Shown: one piece after another, positions 34,705 to 42,931 of the stretch
Numbering within the stretch: position 1 is the stretch's first letter
Layout: each line of letters begins with the position of its first letter
The notes under the pieces: generated by a model
Database searches by the model: none
What the model saw: the letters and a program-made list of their open reading frames with translations, nothing else
Told to the model about the DNA's origin: nothing
Position numbers and translations under genes: made by a program
Source: JADJOM01 sp046327715
GTDB taxonomy: Bacteria; Gemmatimonadota; Gemmatimonadetes; Gemmatimonadales; GWC2-71-9
Assembly: GCA_046327715.1 (NCBI GenBank)
Contig: JAXLXY010000012.1
Span: 35,253 to 99,252 of the forward strand
Direction: 5' to 3'
Length of the DNA stretch: 64,000 nt

Positions 34705-35775
34705 ATGTCCCGACCGCTCCCGCGGGTCCTGCTTGTCGTGAGCCTGTGTGCGTGCAGCCACCCCGACGCCTTTCCGTCCGGTGACCCGGCCGACGGCGGT
34801 CCCTTCCCGGGGGCACCACCGCAGCGACTCACCCTCAATACCGCGGTGGACCAGGCCCCTGCCTGGTACCCCGACGGCTCTGCCCTCCTCTATACCTTCG
34901 ACCAGGCCGACCGGCCCGACCTGGACCGGTGCATCGGACTCCTGCCACCCGGCGGGGGCACCCGCGGGGCGGAGCGCTGTCCCACCGGCGATGTCCGGGG
35001 CGATTCCGCGGATGTCTACGAGTGGGCCGCGGCCAGTCCCGGTGGCCGGCTGGCCTGGGTGGAGCAGCACGGGCCCGCGGGCTTTCGCAGCCCGTCGCGC
35101 GGTGCAATCGCCGTGGGGTCACTGAACCCGGTGTCCGCGGTTCGCGTCCTCCGGACATTGCCCTACCTGGCCCCGAGCGGCGCCATCCACGCCACCGCCA
35201 CCCACCTCGGCTGGATCGGGGAGGACACCGTGGTGTACGTCGGGGCGGACGTGGTGACGTCGCGGGCCTGCCAGGGCTGCAAACTGGACACGATGGTGAT
35301 TGGCCACGACGTCGTGACGCTCGACCTCGCCACCGACCCCGCCACCCTCGCGATCGTGCCGGGCACGGCGGGCGCCACCAGCGTGTGGCCGGCGGGTGGC
35401 AGCCTCCTCTATACCCTGGGCGGCGACAGTCATGTCTTCCGGCGCCAGCTCACCAGCGGCGTCGTGGACACGGTGTACGACTTCGGCGGCCTCGGGATCG
35501 CGCGGGATGCCGGATTGGTGGGGAGCCAGCTCACCGCCGTGGTGGGCGGTCGGGTCAGCTTCGGCATCGACCCCTCCTTCGGGCCGGTGCAGCGCGACAG
35601 CGGCGGTACGCTCTACCTGGTCGACCTGACCACCCCGTCCCCCACCGCCCTGAGCCCCGCCAGCCAGTTGTTGCGCCACGCGGCGCCGGCCGCCGGCCGG
35701 GGCGTCGTGGCGGCGGAAGCCACCGATACCGCCGGACCGTTCATCCCGGACCTCTTCCTCTATCAACTGCCGTGA
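34705..35775 (+). CDS. Propeller-type lipoprotein (first paralogue)
   Basis: A 356-aa lipoprotein: MSRPLPRVLLVVSLCAC with lipobox Cys-17. PD40/TolB-like blades follow, with WYPDGSALLYTFD, an RCIGLLPPGGGTRG loop holding one of several cysteines, LGWIGEDTVVYVGADV and a CQGCKLDT patch. It is a clear paralogue of the next gene: both share the pattern PPxRLTxN, xxPDGSALLYT / SADGATLYYS, and DxDRCIxxLPxGGGTR. The stop overlaps the next GTG (GTGA). With the TonB receptor downstream, it may help capture or sense an external ligand; function unknown. Confidence 0.7.
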   Translation: MSRPLPRVLLVVSLCACSHPDAFPSGDPADGGPFPGAPPQRLTLNTAVDQAPAWYPDGSALLYTFDQADRPDLDRCIGLLPPGGGTRGAERCPTGDVRGDSADVYEWAAASPGGRLAWVEQHGPAGFRSPSRGAIAVGSLNPVSAVRVLRTLPYLAPSGAIHATATHLGWIGEDTVVYVGADVVTSRACQGCKLDTMVIGHDVVTLDLATDPATLAIVPGTAGATSVWPAGGSLLYTLGGDSHVFRRQLTSGVVDTVYDFGGLGIARDAGLVGSQLTAVVGGRVSFGIDPSFGPVQRDSGGTLYLVDLTTPSPTALSPASQLLRHAAPAAGRGVVAAEATDTAGPFIPDLFLYQLP

Positions 35776-36869
35776 AACCGATTCACCTGCTGTGGCCGAT
35801 TCTGCTGGCCGGCTGCGGCCACGCCGAGCCGTTCGTCACGGAGACCCCGGGCGAGGGAGGCCCGTGGGACCCCGGGCCACCCGTCCGCCTCACCTACAAC
35901 ATCGGCCAGGATGCCTGGGCCACCTGGTCGGCGGATGGCGCCACGCTCTACTACTCGGCCCAGGATACCTTCACCGTCGACAAGGATCGTTGCATCGTCC
36001 GGCTGCCCGGCGGCGGCGGCACCCGGTCTCCGCTCGCCTGCCCTGCCGATCCGGGCGGCAACGACACCACGGAGATCCTCGACCAGCCCGCCGTCCGAGG
36101 CGGCGAGCTGGTCTATGCCTCGTCCACCCTCGGGGTGGACGAGCATTCGCCCTTCCGCATTGCGTTGTGGCGCATGCGGGACACGACCTTTGCCCCCGCC
36201 ACGCGGCTCTTCGACTTTCCCTACACCGCGCCCTCCGGCCGCTCGCACGACGCGCCCCTCTTCCTGCAGTGGCTGCGCGACGGGGTCCTGCTCTACATCG
36301 GCGCCGAGAACGGCTGCTGCCGCAAGGACACGATGCGCTTCGGCGAGCAGGTCGTGCTGCTCGATGTCAGCGGACCGGCACCGGCCCGGACCTTCGTGCC
36401 CGGCACCACCCGCGCCAGCGCGGTGCAGGCCTCCGCGGACGGCACCACCATCTGCTACACGATCGCCGGTGACAGCCGCGTGTACCGCCAGCTGCTCGCC
36501 ACGGGCCAGGTCGACACGCTGCACGACTTCGGCCCCGGCCGCGTGGCGCGCGACCCGCAGCTGCGCGGCACCACGCTCTTCGCGATCGTGGATGGCCACG
36601 ACGGCTTCACCGACCTGCCCCCGTTCTACGCCGTGCAGGTGGACTACGGCGGCAAGCTGGTGGCCGTGGATCTGGGCACCGGCACCGAGCGCCGCCAGGG
36701 GGACACCCTGCACCTGTACAAGCGGCCGCGGCTGGCGCCCGGGGGCGGCGCGCTCGCGGTGGAGGGCTACCCGATGACCATCAACGTCCTGCGCGACAGC
36801 ACGGGCACGATCATCCTGGCGGACACAAGCGTGAGCCGGTGGGCGGATCTCTGGCTTCTGGAGGAATAG
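35772..36869 (+). CDS. Propeller-type lipoprotein (second paralogue)
   Basis: A 365-aa lipoprotein: MKPIHLLWPILLAGC. Its blades match those of the first paralogue, including WSADGATLYYSAQD, KDRCIVRLPGGGGTRS, FLQWLRDGVLLYIGAE and the paired-cysteine motif NGCCRKDT, which replaces CQGCKLDT. The GTG start overlaps the first gene's stop (GTGA). It ends 2 nt before the GTG of the TonB receptor, with GGAGG inside its last codons. The three genes therefore form one coupled unit. A ligand-binding role at the outer membrane is inferred from context only. Confidence 0.7.
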   Translation: MKPIHLLWPILLAGCGHAEPFVTETPGEGGPWDPGPPVRLTYNIGQDAWATWSADGATLYYSAQDTFTVDKDRCIVRLPGGGGTRSPLACPADPGGNDTTEILDQPAVRGGELVYASSTLGVDEHSPFRIALWRMRDTTFAPATRLFDFPYTAPSGRSHDAPLFLQWLRDGVLLYIGAENGCCRKDTMRFGEQVVLLDVSGPAPARTFVPGTTRASAVQASADGTTICYTIAGDSRVYRQLLATGQVDTLHDFGPGRVARDPQLRGTTLFAIVDGHDGFTDLPPFYAVQVDYGGKLVAVDLGTGTERRQGDTLHLYKRPRLAPGGGALAVEGYPMTINVLRDSTGTIILADTSVSRWADLWLLEE

Positions 36870-36871
36870 GC

Positions 36872-39643
36872 GTGCGGCGAATCCTTCTGGGTGCAATGCT
36901 GCTGGCGGGTGGGACCATGCCCCTCGGGGCCCAGGCGGTCGGCGCGGTGGCCGGCACGGTGCGCGAGGCCGGCGCCGGCGGCCAGCCGCTCGCCGGCGCG
37001 CGGGTGACCCTCGACGGCGGGCGCTACACCGCCACCTCCGATGCGCGCGGCGTCTATCGCCTGCGCGAGCTGCCCGCCGGCTGGCACGTGGTGCGGGCCA
37101 CCGCGATCGGCTACCGGCCGGTGAGCCGCGACAGCGTCCTGGTGCGGGCAGGCCAGACGACCCCGCTTGATTTCGCCCTGCAGCCCGACCCCGTCGGTCT
37201 CGAGCCGCTCGAGGTCATCGCCGACCGGGTCGATTCCGTGCTCGACCCGCTGGCCATTCAGGACCAGCAGCGCTTCACCGCCGAGGAGCTCCGCCGCCTC
37301 CCGGTCTCGAGCGTGGAGGAGGCCATCGCCCTCTCCTCCGGGGCGGTGGGTGAGAGCTACCGTGGGGGACGCCTGGGACAGCAGGCCTTCATCCTCGACG
37401 GCCTCGGGCTCAAGAACCAGCTGGACGCCTCCACCGGATCCCTCGGCGTCCGCCTGCCTCCCGACATGCTCGCCGAGGCCTCGCTCATCACCAACGGGTT
37501 CTCGGCCCGGTACGGGCAGGCGGTCTCCGCGCTGGTCAACCTGGCCACCCGTGATGGCGGCGATCGCTGGGGCGGGCGCGCGGCCTACGAGACCGACCGG
37601 CCGATGGGCGCCAACAACGACTTCGGACTCGACCGGATCCTGCTTGGCGTCGATGGTCCGCTGCCCGCCGGCATCCGGCTGCTGGCCGTCGCCGACCTCT
37701 CGGCGCGGCTCGACGCCGATCCCGTCAACGCCCCCCGGCCCGGCAACTCGCGCGATCCCCGCAGCAGCGGTCCGGCCCTCCTGCCGCACAACAGCGGCGA
37801 GCAGGCCGACCTCGCGGCCAAGCTCACCATCCCCCTCGGCACCCGGCAGACCCTGCGGATCCTCGGGCTGCACTCCGCCGACCAGCGCCTGCTCTACGAC
37901 CAGGCCTACAAGTACGACCAGGACCTGGCCCCGGTCCGCCGCACCAGCGGCAACCTCCTCAACGGCCACCTCCAGCGCACCTTCGCCGGGTCCGGTATCA
38001 TCGCCGACCTGCGGGTGGGCTACTTCGACCGCGAGTTCCTGCGGGGAACGGCCACCGAGACCCCCGACTACGCCTTCGGCGCCTTCACCGGGTCGTCTCT
38101 CGGCATCCTGGGTGAGGAGGTTGCGCGTCGGCAGGACACGGTGAGCGCCAACGCGGGCCTCCCGGGGATGATCGCCCCGACCTGGAGCGACCGGACCCCG
38201 TGGGGCGTCCCGGCCTTCTTCCTCGGACGCGCCTCGCGTGGCAGCCTGGCCTGGAACCAGTACCGCGAGACCCGCACCCGCCTCGACGTGAGCTTTCCCG
38301 CAGGGAGCTGGAGCGACTTCTACGTCGGCGGAGAGTACTCCGCCCAGCACGTGAAGACCTTCCAGCGCGTCCAGGGCTACCTCCCCGCCGGCGATTCCGT
38401 GCCCGCCACGTCCGCCTCCGACTTCACCCCGTGGGCCGGCTCGTTGTACGCCGAGGTGCAGGGCCGCTCCCGCGACCTGGCCCTCACCGTCGGGGTGCGC
38501 TACGACCAGTTCAGCGGTCGCGACGACCTGCCGGGCAAGGCGGCCGAGTCGCAGCGCGCGCTCTCGCCCCGCGTGGCGGTCAGCACCGTGCTCAAGGGCG
38601 CGACCTTCGTGGCCAGCTTCGGCAAGTTCCGCCAGGCACCGGACTACCAGTACCTGGTCGACGCCGCCTTCGACGATACCACCCGCACCGGCCGGTTCCG
38701 GCAGGGCAATCCGGACCTCGGGTTCGAGGAGTCCACCCAGTACGAGTTCAGCCTCCGGGTGCGGCCCACGCCGGTCACCTCGCTGCGGGCGAACGTGTAT
38801 GTGCGTCGGCTCGATGGCCTCGTGGCCTCGGTGCCGCTCGGGGTGAATCCCGATTCCAGCATCTTCGGCAACGTCGACGCGGGCTCGGTGAAGGGCTTCG
38901 AGCTCCTGGCGGAGCGGGAGATGGCGCGGGGGTGGGCGGCCCGGGTGAGCTACACGCTGCAGGAGGCCACGGCCAACTCCTCCGACGCCTTCTTCGTGCG
39001 GCGCGGGGCGGAGATCGATCCGGTCTCGGGCGACACCATCCTGCCGGCCAAGGTCGAGTTCCCCCTCGACTTCGACCGGCGCCACACCCTGACCGCGATC
39101 CTCACCGGCAACACGCCGGCCGCGTTCGGGCCGCGCCTCTTCGGGGTGCGCCCGCTGGCCGCCTTCGAGGCCACCACGATCGTGCGCTACGCCTCGGGGT
39201 TGCCCTTCTCCCGAACCAACACCGCGGGCGACTCCATCCTCGGCCTTCCCAACGACGGGCGCCTGCCGAGTACGACCACCGTCGACCTGCTGCTGCGGCG
39301 TCCGCTCCGGCTGGGGCGGGTCGGCGGCAGCATCTACCTCGATGTCCGCAATCTGCTCAACCGCCGCAACGTGGTCGCTGTCCGGCGGGATACCGGGAAG
39401 ACGGCGCTGACGGTGGAGAAGCTGCAGGCGCTCGCCGACTCCGCCTACCAGGCCAACAGCTCGCCGATCCCGTTCGAGTCGCCGCGATACCGCCGCTGGG
39501 CCGACCTCGACAACAACGGCTATGTGGACGGCCCGGCCGAGCTCCAGCCGCTGTTCCTCGCCGCGGCGAAGGACTTCTTCCAGCCGATCTTCTACTACGG
39601 CGCCCCGCGCCTGGTCCGGTTGGGCATCGAGTTCACCTTCTGA
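36872..39643 (+). CDS. TonB-dependent outer-membrane receptor with carboxypeptidase-like domain
   Basis: A 923-aa outer-membrane transporter. Signal peptide (VRRILLGAMLLAGGTMPLGA then QA), a carboxypeptidase-regulatory-like Ig domain (about residues 25-105; VAGTVREAGAGGQPLAGARV), a plug (about 115-230; QQAFILDGLGLKNQ, ITNGFSARYGQAVSALVNLA) and a beta-barrel ending GIEFTF with the terminal aromatic. Such receptors move bulky ligands such as siderophores, glycans or peptides. The substrate is unknown; the flanking lipoproteins are not SusD-like. GTG is the start because GGAGG sits 7 nt upstream. A 13-bp hairpin follows the stop. Confidence 0.88.
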   Translation: MRRILLGAMLLAGGTMPLGAQAVGAVAGTVREAGAGGQPLAGARVTLDGGRYTATSDARGVYRLRELPAGWHVVRATAIGYRPVSRDSVLVRAGQTTPLDFALQPDPVGLEPLEVIADRVDSVLDPLAIQDQQRFTAEELRRLPVSSVEEAIALSSGAVGESYRGGRLGQQAFILDGLGLKNQLDASTGSLGVRLPPDMLAEASLITNGFSARYGQAVSALVNLATRDGGDRWGGRAAYETDRPMGANNDFGLDRILLGVDGPLPAGIRLLAVADLSARLDADPVNAPRPGNSRDPRSSGPALLPHNSGEQADLAAKLTIPLGTRQTLRILGLHSADQRLLYDQAYKYDQDLAPVRRTSGNLLNGHLQRTFAGSGIIADLRVGYFDREFLRGTATETPDYAFGAFTGSSLGILGEEVARRQDTVSANAGLPGMIAPTWSDRTPWGVPAFFLGRASRGSLAWNQYRETRTRLDVSFPAGSWSDFYVGGEYSAQHVKTFQRVQGYLPAGDSVPATSASDFTPWAGSLYAEVQGRSRDLALTVGVRYDQFSGRDDLPGKAAESQRALSPRVAVSTVLKGATFVASFGKFRQAPDYQYLVDAAFDDTTRTGRFRQGNPDLGFEESTQYEFSLRVRPTPVTSLRANVYVRRLDGLVASVPLGVNPDSSIFGNVDAGSVKGFELLAEREMARGWAARVSYTLQEATANSSDAFFVRRGAEIDPVSGDTILPAKVEFPLDFDRRHTLTAILTGNTPAAFGPRLFGVRPLAAFEATTIVRYASGLPFSRTNTAGDSILGLPNDGRLPSTTTVDLLLRRPLRLGRVGGSIYLDVRNLLNRRNVVAVRRDTGKTALTVEKLQALADSAYQANSSPIPFESPRYRRWADLDNNGYVDGPAELQPLFLAAAKDFFQPIFYYGAPRLVRLGIEFTF

Positions 39644-39649
39644 ACGCGC

Positions 39650-39678
39650 GACGGGGCGGCCGCTTCGGCCGCCCCGTC
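39650..39678. terminator. Bidirectional hairpin between convergent genes
   Basis: A perfect 13-bp stem (GACGGGGCGGCCG with its complement) around the loop CTT, starting 6 nt after the TonB receptor stop and overlapping the stop of the convergent Gly/Asp-rich gene. No U tract. Confidence 0.65.
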
Positions 39679-39925
39679 AATCGCCACCGCCGCCATCTCC
39701 GCCGCCGCCATCTCCGCCGCCGCCGTCTCCGCCGGCGTCACATCCCCCGTCACCTCCGGCATCACAGTCGTCCCCCGGCCCGGCGTCAAGGGTCCCCGCT
39801 TCCCCGGCGGCCGTCCCGGCATCGCGGGTCCGCTCCCTGCCGGCCGGGCCGCCCGACCTGCGGCGCAGGAGCATGGCGCCGAGTGCCACGGCGCCGAGCG
39901 CGAGCATCCAGCCGATCAGAACCAC
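39677..39925 (-). CDS. Small TM protein with Gly/Asp-rich tail
   Basis: An 82-aa product with one N-terminal TM helix (LIGWMLALGAVALGAMLL), a charged stretch and a C-terminal low-complexity tail of GGDGG / GGGGD repeats with two interspersed cysteines (DDCDAGGDGGCDAGG). The GTG start overlaps the end of the preceding gene by 10 nt. Glycine-rich cysteine-containing tails occur on some TIGR04222-like membrane proteins, but this one is far shorter. Metal or surface binding by the Asp/Cys tail is conceivable. It may also be a non-functional reading frame over GC-rich repeats, so confidence is modest. Confidence 0.45.
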   Translation of the reverse strand: MVLIGWMLALGAVALGAMLLRRRSGGPAGRERTRDAGTAAGEAGTLDAGPGDDCDAGGDGGCDAGGDGGGGDGGGGDGGGGD

Positions 39926-40257
39926 TCGCAGGCCCAGCGCGTGGCGGGCTCGTAGCTGCAGTGGACGGGCAGCGGGTTCGTGTAATTGAAGGTCAGCTTG
40001 AAGCTCGCGCCCAGCCGCTGGTACTCGAAGCTGCTGCCATTCGAGAGGTGGGGGAGCCCGGAGAGGTATTCAGGCACCATGTCCTCGAGGCTGAGCGGGT
40101 ACATCCCACGGCTGCTCCGGTACCCCTCGAGCACCTGCACGATCGTCCCACCGGCACGCATCCCCGCGGCGGCGTTGGGACCCTTCCCCGGGGGCAGCGG
40201 CTTGTAGTAGAGATACCCGCCGGCCACCAGCGCAGCCAGCACGATGAGGAACTTCAT
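39916..40257 (-). CDS. Small exported protein, unknown function
   Basis: A 113-aa product beginning MKFLIVLAALVAGGYLYY, one hydrophobic anchor, then a soluble region with TIVQVLEGYRSSRGMYPLSL and FKLTFNYTNPLPVHCSYEPA. GGAGG 5 nt upstream of this ATG sets the start; the open frame continues 17 codons further without a ribosome site. The phrase YRSSRGMYPLSLEDMVPEYL resembles C-terminal parts of type II pseudopilin-like proteins, but there is no prepilin cleavage motif, so the likeness may be chance. It overlaps the next gene by 10 nt. Confidence 0.6.
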   Translation of the reverse strand: MKFLIVLAALVAGGYLYYKPLPPGKGPNAAAGMRAGGTIVQVLEGYRSSRGMYPLSLEDMVPEYLSGLPHLSNGSSFEYQRLGASFKLTFNYTNPLPVHCSYEPATRWACEWF

Positions 40258-40435
40258 CCGACCCTCCCGGCATACGGTGACCCACGGGGACCCACGCCAG
40301 GGGTGCAAGTCGGGTGCCGGGACCGGCCCCCTCCTGTGCCGCCCCGGTGTGCGGCCCCGACCAATCCGCTATCCTCCGGTGTCACCAGCGGTTAGTCCAC
40401 GGAACCCGGTCGCCTGGAAACGGTACAACCTCACG

Positions 40436-40894
40436 ATGCGCAGCCCCTCATCCCTCGCCCTTCTGGCGCTCCTTGCGGCCTGTACCGGAACCCCGCCTGC
40501 CGGTGGACCCCCGGACCTGGATCGCTTTGAGACGCTGCTGGCCGCGGGCAGCGGCTCCAACGTGGCCGTGACCGCCGACTCCGCAGAGGATCCGCGGCTG
40601 CGGCCGCATGGCCTCTCGGGCCCCCCGGAGGTGGTGCGGACCCGCCTGATCGAGGCGATCGCCGGGATGCCCCGGTGGGCCATCGCCGACAGCAGCGGCC
40701 CGGTGCTCTGGGCCAGCCGCACCACCCGGGTCTTCCGATTCGTGGATGACATCTACCTGCTGCCCGTGGCGCGCGGCGACTCGACCGTGATACTCGCCCG
40801 CAGCGCCTCCCGCCTGGGAAAGAGTGACCTGGGCCAGAATCGCCGCAACCTCGCGGAGCTGTGGGCCGCGCTCGACCGTTCCCCGGCGCCGTGA
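40436..40894 (+). CDS. DUF1499 lipoprotein
   Basis: A 152-aa lipoprotein with signal MRSPSSLALLALLAAC. The DUF1499 core is clear: VRTRLIEAIAGMPRWAIAD, FVDDIYLLPV and the C-terminal SASRLGKSDLGQNRRNLAELWAAL. DUF1499 proteins are widespread but uncharacterised. The start at 40436 gives a clean lipoprotein signal. The superoxide dismutase gene follows after 44 nt, so the two may share a transcript. Confidence 0.85.
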   Translation: MRSPSSLALLALLAACTGTPPAGGPPDLDRFETLLAAGSGSNVAVTADSAEDPRLRPHGLSGPPEVVRTRLIEAIAGMPRWAIADSSGPVLWASRTTRVFRFVDDIYLLPVARGDSTVILARSASRLGKSDLGQNRRNLAELWAALDRSPAP

Positions 40895-40938
40895 CGCAAC
40901 CGCTCCGGCCCCCGACCCTTCAGCCATCAGGCACCGCC

Positions 40939-41478
40939 ATGCGCCGCCTCCTGCCGTTCCTCGCCCTTGCGGGTCTCCCTGCCGCCCTCGCCGCCCAGAA
41001 CGCGCCCGATGGCCCACCGCCGGTGCGCGCCACCTTCGCCGTCATCGATTCGACTGGCGGCCGCATCGGGCAGGTGACCGCCGTCCAGGATCCCGGCGGG
41101 GTGGTGCTCCAGGTCCTGGTGAGCAGCCTCTCTCATGGTCCCCATGGGATGCACCTCCACGCCGCCCCAGCGTGCGAGCCACCGGGTTTCCTGTCGGCCG
41201 CCGGTCACTACAACCCCACGGGGCGCAAGCATGGGCGCGACAATCCTGAGGGTCCGCACGCCGGCGACCTCCCCAACCTCGAGGTGCAGCCGGACGGCTC
41301 CGGTCGCGCGCAGGTCCGGCTCGAGGGCGTCACCCTGACCGCCGGACCGCATTCCATCGGGATCCCGGGGACCGCGCTGGTCATCCACGCCACCAAGGAC
41401 GACGGGGTGACCGACCCCACCGGCAATGCAGGGCCACGGCTGGCCTGCGCCGTCCTCGGGGTGGGGGCCGCCCCGTGA
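40939..41478 (+). CDS. sodC: Periplasmic Cu/Zn superoxide dismutase
   Basis: A 179-aa exported enzyme that converts superoxide to oxygen and peroxide. Signal MRRLLPFLALAGLPAALA then AQ. All metal ligands can be placed: HGMHLH (two Cu His), GHYNP (bridging His), HGRDN and GPHAGDLPN (Zn His, His and Asp) and LVIHATKDD (Cu His). The disulfide cysteines are in APACEPP and RLACAVLG, and the catalytic Arg is in GNAGPRLAC. The usual SIxGRALVVH is replaced by SIGIPGTALVIH, a variation. Position beside a cytochrome bd oxidase fits protection against periplasmic superoxide. Confidence 0.88.
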   Translation: MRRLLPFLALAGLPAALAAQNAPDGPPPVRATFAVIDSTGGRIGQVTAVQDPGGVVLQVLVSSLSHGPHGMHLHAAPACEPPGFLSAAGHYNPTGRKHGRDNPEGPHAGDLPNLEVQPDGSGRAQVRLEGVTLTAGPHSIGIPGTALVIHATKDDGVTDPTGNAGPRLACAVLGVGAAP

Positions 41479-41547
41479 GCGCCGACCCCACGGCCAGCGT
41501 CGTTCAACCTTTCCGCATGGGCCCGGCGCGCTTGCCGCTCCCGGCCA

Positions 41548-41565
41548 TCGTGAACAGCTTCACGA
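41548..41565. promoter_or_regulatory. CRP/FNR-like palindrome upstream of cydA
   Basis: TCGTGAA-CAGC-TTCACGA is a perfect 7-bp dyad, 22 nt upstream of the cydA start. Seen as CGTGA-N6-TCACG it differs from the CRP consensus TGTGA-N6-TCACA at the outer base of each arm. A CRP/FNR-family regulator reacting to oxygen or redox state is the likely binder. Confidence 0.5.
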
Positions 41566-41587
41566 GACCTCGCGCTTCCGGAACCGC

Positions 41588-42928
41588 ATGAGCGACCTGT
41601 TCGCCGCCCGCACCCAGATGGCTCTCTCCCTCGGCTTCCACATCCTGTTCGCCGTGGTGGGCATCGGCATGCCCCTGCTGATGGTCGCGGCCGAGCGACG
41701 GTGGCTCGCCACCCGCGACCCCGTGTACCTGGAACTCGCCCGGCGCTGGGCCAAGGGCACGGCCATCCTGTTTGCCGTCGGGGCGGTGTCGGGGACGGTG
41801 CTCAGCTTCGAGCTCGGGCTGCTGTGGCCGGGGTTCATGGAGATGGCCGGCCCGATCATCGGCATGCCCTTCTCGCTCGAGGGCTTCGCCTTCTTCACCG
41901 AGGCCATCTTCCTCGGCATCTACCTGTACGGCTGGGACCGCATCCCGCCGCGGGCGCACCTGTTCGCCGGCGTCCTGGTGGCGGTGAGCGGGGTGCTGTC
42001 CGGCATCTTCGTGGTGATCGCCAACGCCTGGATGAACACCCCGACCGGGTTCGACCTGGTCAATGGCGTCCCCACGAACATCGATCCCATCAAGGCCATC
42101 TTCAATCCCGCGGCGCTGCAGCAGACGCTGCACATGACGCTTGCGGCCTACGCCGCCACCGGCTTTGCCGTGGCCGGGATCCACGCCTTCCTGCTGCTGC
42201 GCGACCCGCTGAACGCGTTCCACCTCCGGGCGCTGACCCTGGGCCTGCTGATCGGAGGCCCGGCGGCGCTGCTGCAGCCGCTCTCCGGCGACCTGAGCGC
42301 GCGCCAGGTGGCGGCCTACCAGCCCGCCAAGCTGGCGGCCATGGAGGCGCTGTTCGAGACGCAGGCCGGCGCCCCGCTGCTTCTCGGCGGCTGGCCCGAC
42401 ATGGAGACCCGCACGGTCCGCTTCGGCCTGGAACTGCCCTACGGCCTGTCCCTGCTGGCCCACCATGACCCTGGCGCGGTGGTCACCGGCCTCGACTCCA
42501 TCCCGCGCGCCGACTGGCCGCACGTACCCACGGTGCACCTCGCCTTCCAGGTGATGGTCGGCATCGGCACCGCCATGGCCGCCGTGGCCGCGTGGGGGCT
42601 GCTCACCCTGCTCCGGCGCCAGGACCTCGGCACCCGGCGCCCGCTCCTCATGGCCATCGCGGCCTGCGCCCCCCTCGGTTTTGTGGCCATCGAGGCGGGT
42701 TGGGTGGTGACCGAAGTGGGACGGCAGCCCTGGATCATCCACGGGGTGCTGCGCACCAGCGAGGCGGTGACCCCGATGCCGGGCCTGGCGTATACGCTGC
42801 TCGGGTTCACGCTCCTCTACCTCTTCCTGGGGGTCGTCGTCGCCTGGCTGCTGTACGCGCAGATCATCCGGAGCCCGCGGCAGCAGGACTGGCACCGGAT
42901 CTACCACCCCGCACGCGGCGGGGCCTGA
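41588..42928 (+). CDS. cydA: Cytochrome bd-type quinol oxidase subunit I
   Basis: A 446-aa heme-bearing subunit that oxidises quinol and reduces oxygen without proton pumping. The N-terminal His for the high-spin heme is in SLGFHILFA (about residue 17). The b558 ligand His is in LQQTLHMTLAA. The conserved GRQPW follows EAGWVVTEV near residue 385. The Q-loop is short, which groups it with cyanide-insensitive (CIO-type) oxidases rather than long-loop E. coli CydA. ATG 41588 is the start; cydB follows 3 nt after the stop. Confidence 0.92.
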   Translation: MSDLFAARTQMALSLGFHILFAVVGIGMPLLMVAAERRWLATRDPVYLELARRWAKGTAILFAVGAVSGTVLSFELGLLWPGFMEMAGPIIGMPFSLEGFAFFTEAIFLGIYLYGWDRIPPRAHLFAGVLVAVSGVLSGIFVVIANAWMNTPTGFDLVNGVPTNIDPIKAIFNPAALQQTLHMTLAAYAATGFAVAGIHAFLLLRDPLNAFHLRALTLGLLIGGPAALLQPLSGDLSARQVAAYQPAKLAAMEALFETQAGAPLLLGGWPDMETRTVRFGLELPYGLSLLAHHDPGAVVTGLDSIPRADWPHVPTVHLAFQVMVGIGTAMAAVAAWGLLTLLRRQDLGTRRPLLMAIAACAPLGFVAIEAGWVVTEVGRQPWIIHGVLRTSEAVTPMPGLAYTLLGFTLLYLFLGVVVAWLLYAQIIRSPRQQDWHRIYHPARGGA

Positions 42929-42931
42929 GCG

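Noticed and set aside
39680..39770. GCC-rich short repeats as a tandem repeat array
   Set aside because: Irregular units matching codons for a Gly/Asp tail; better explained as coding low complexity.
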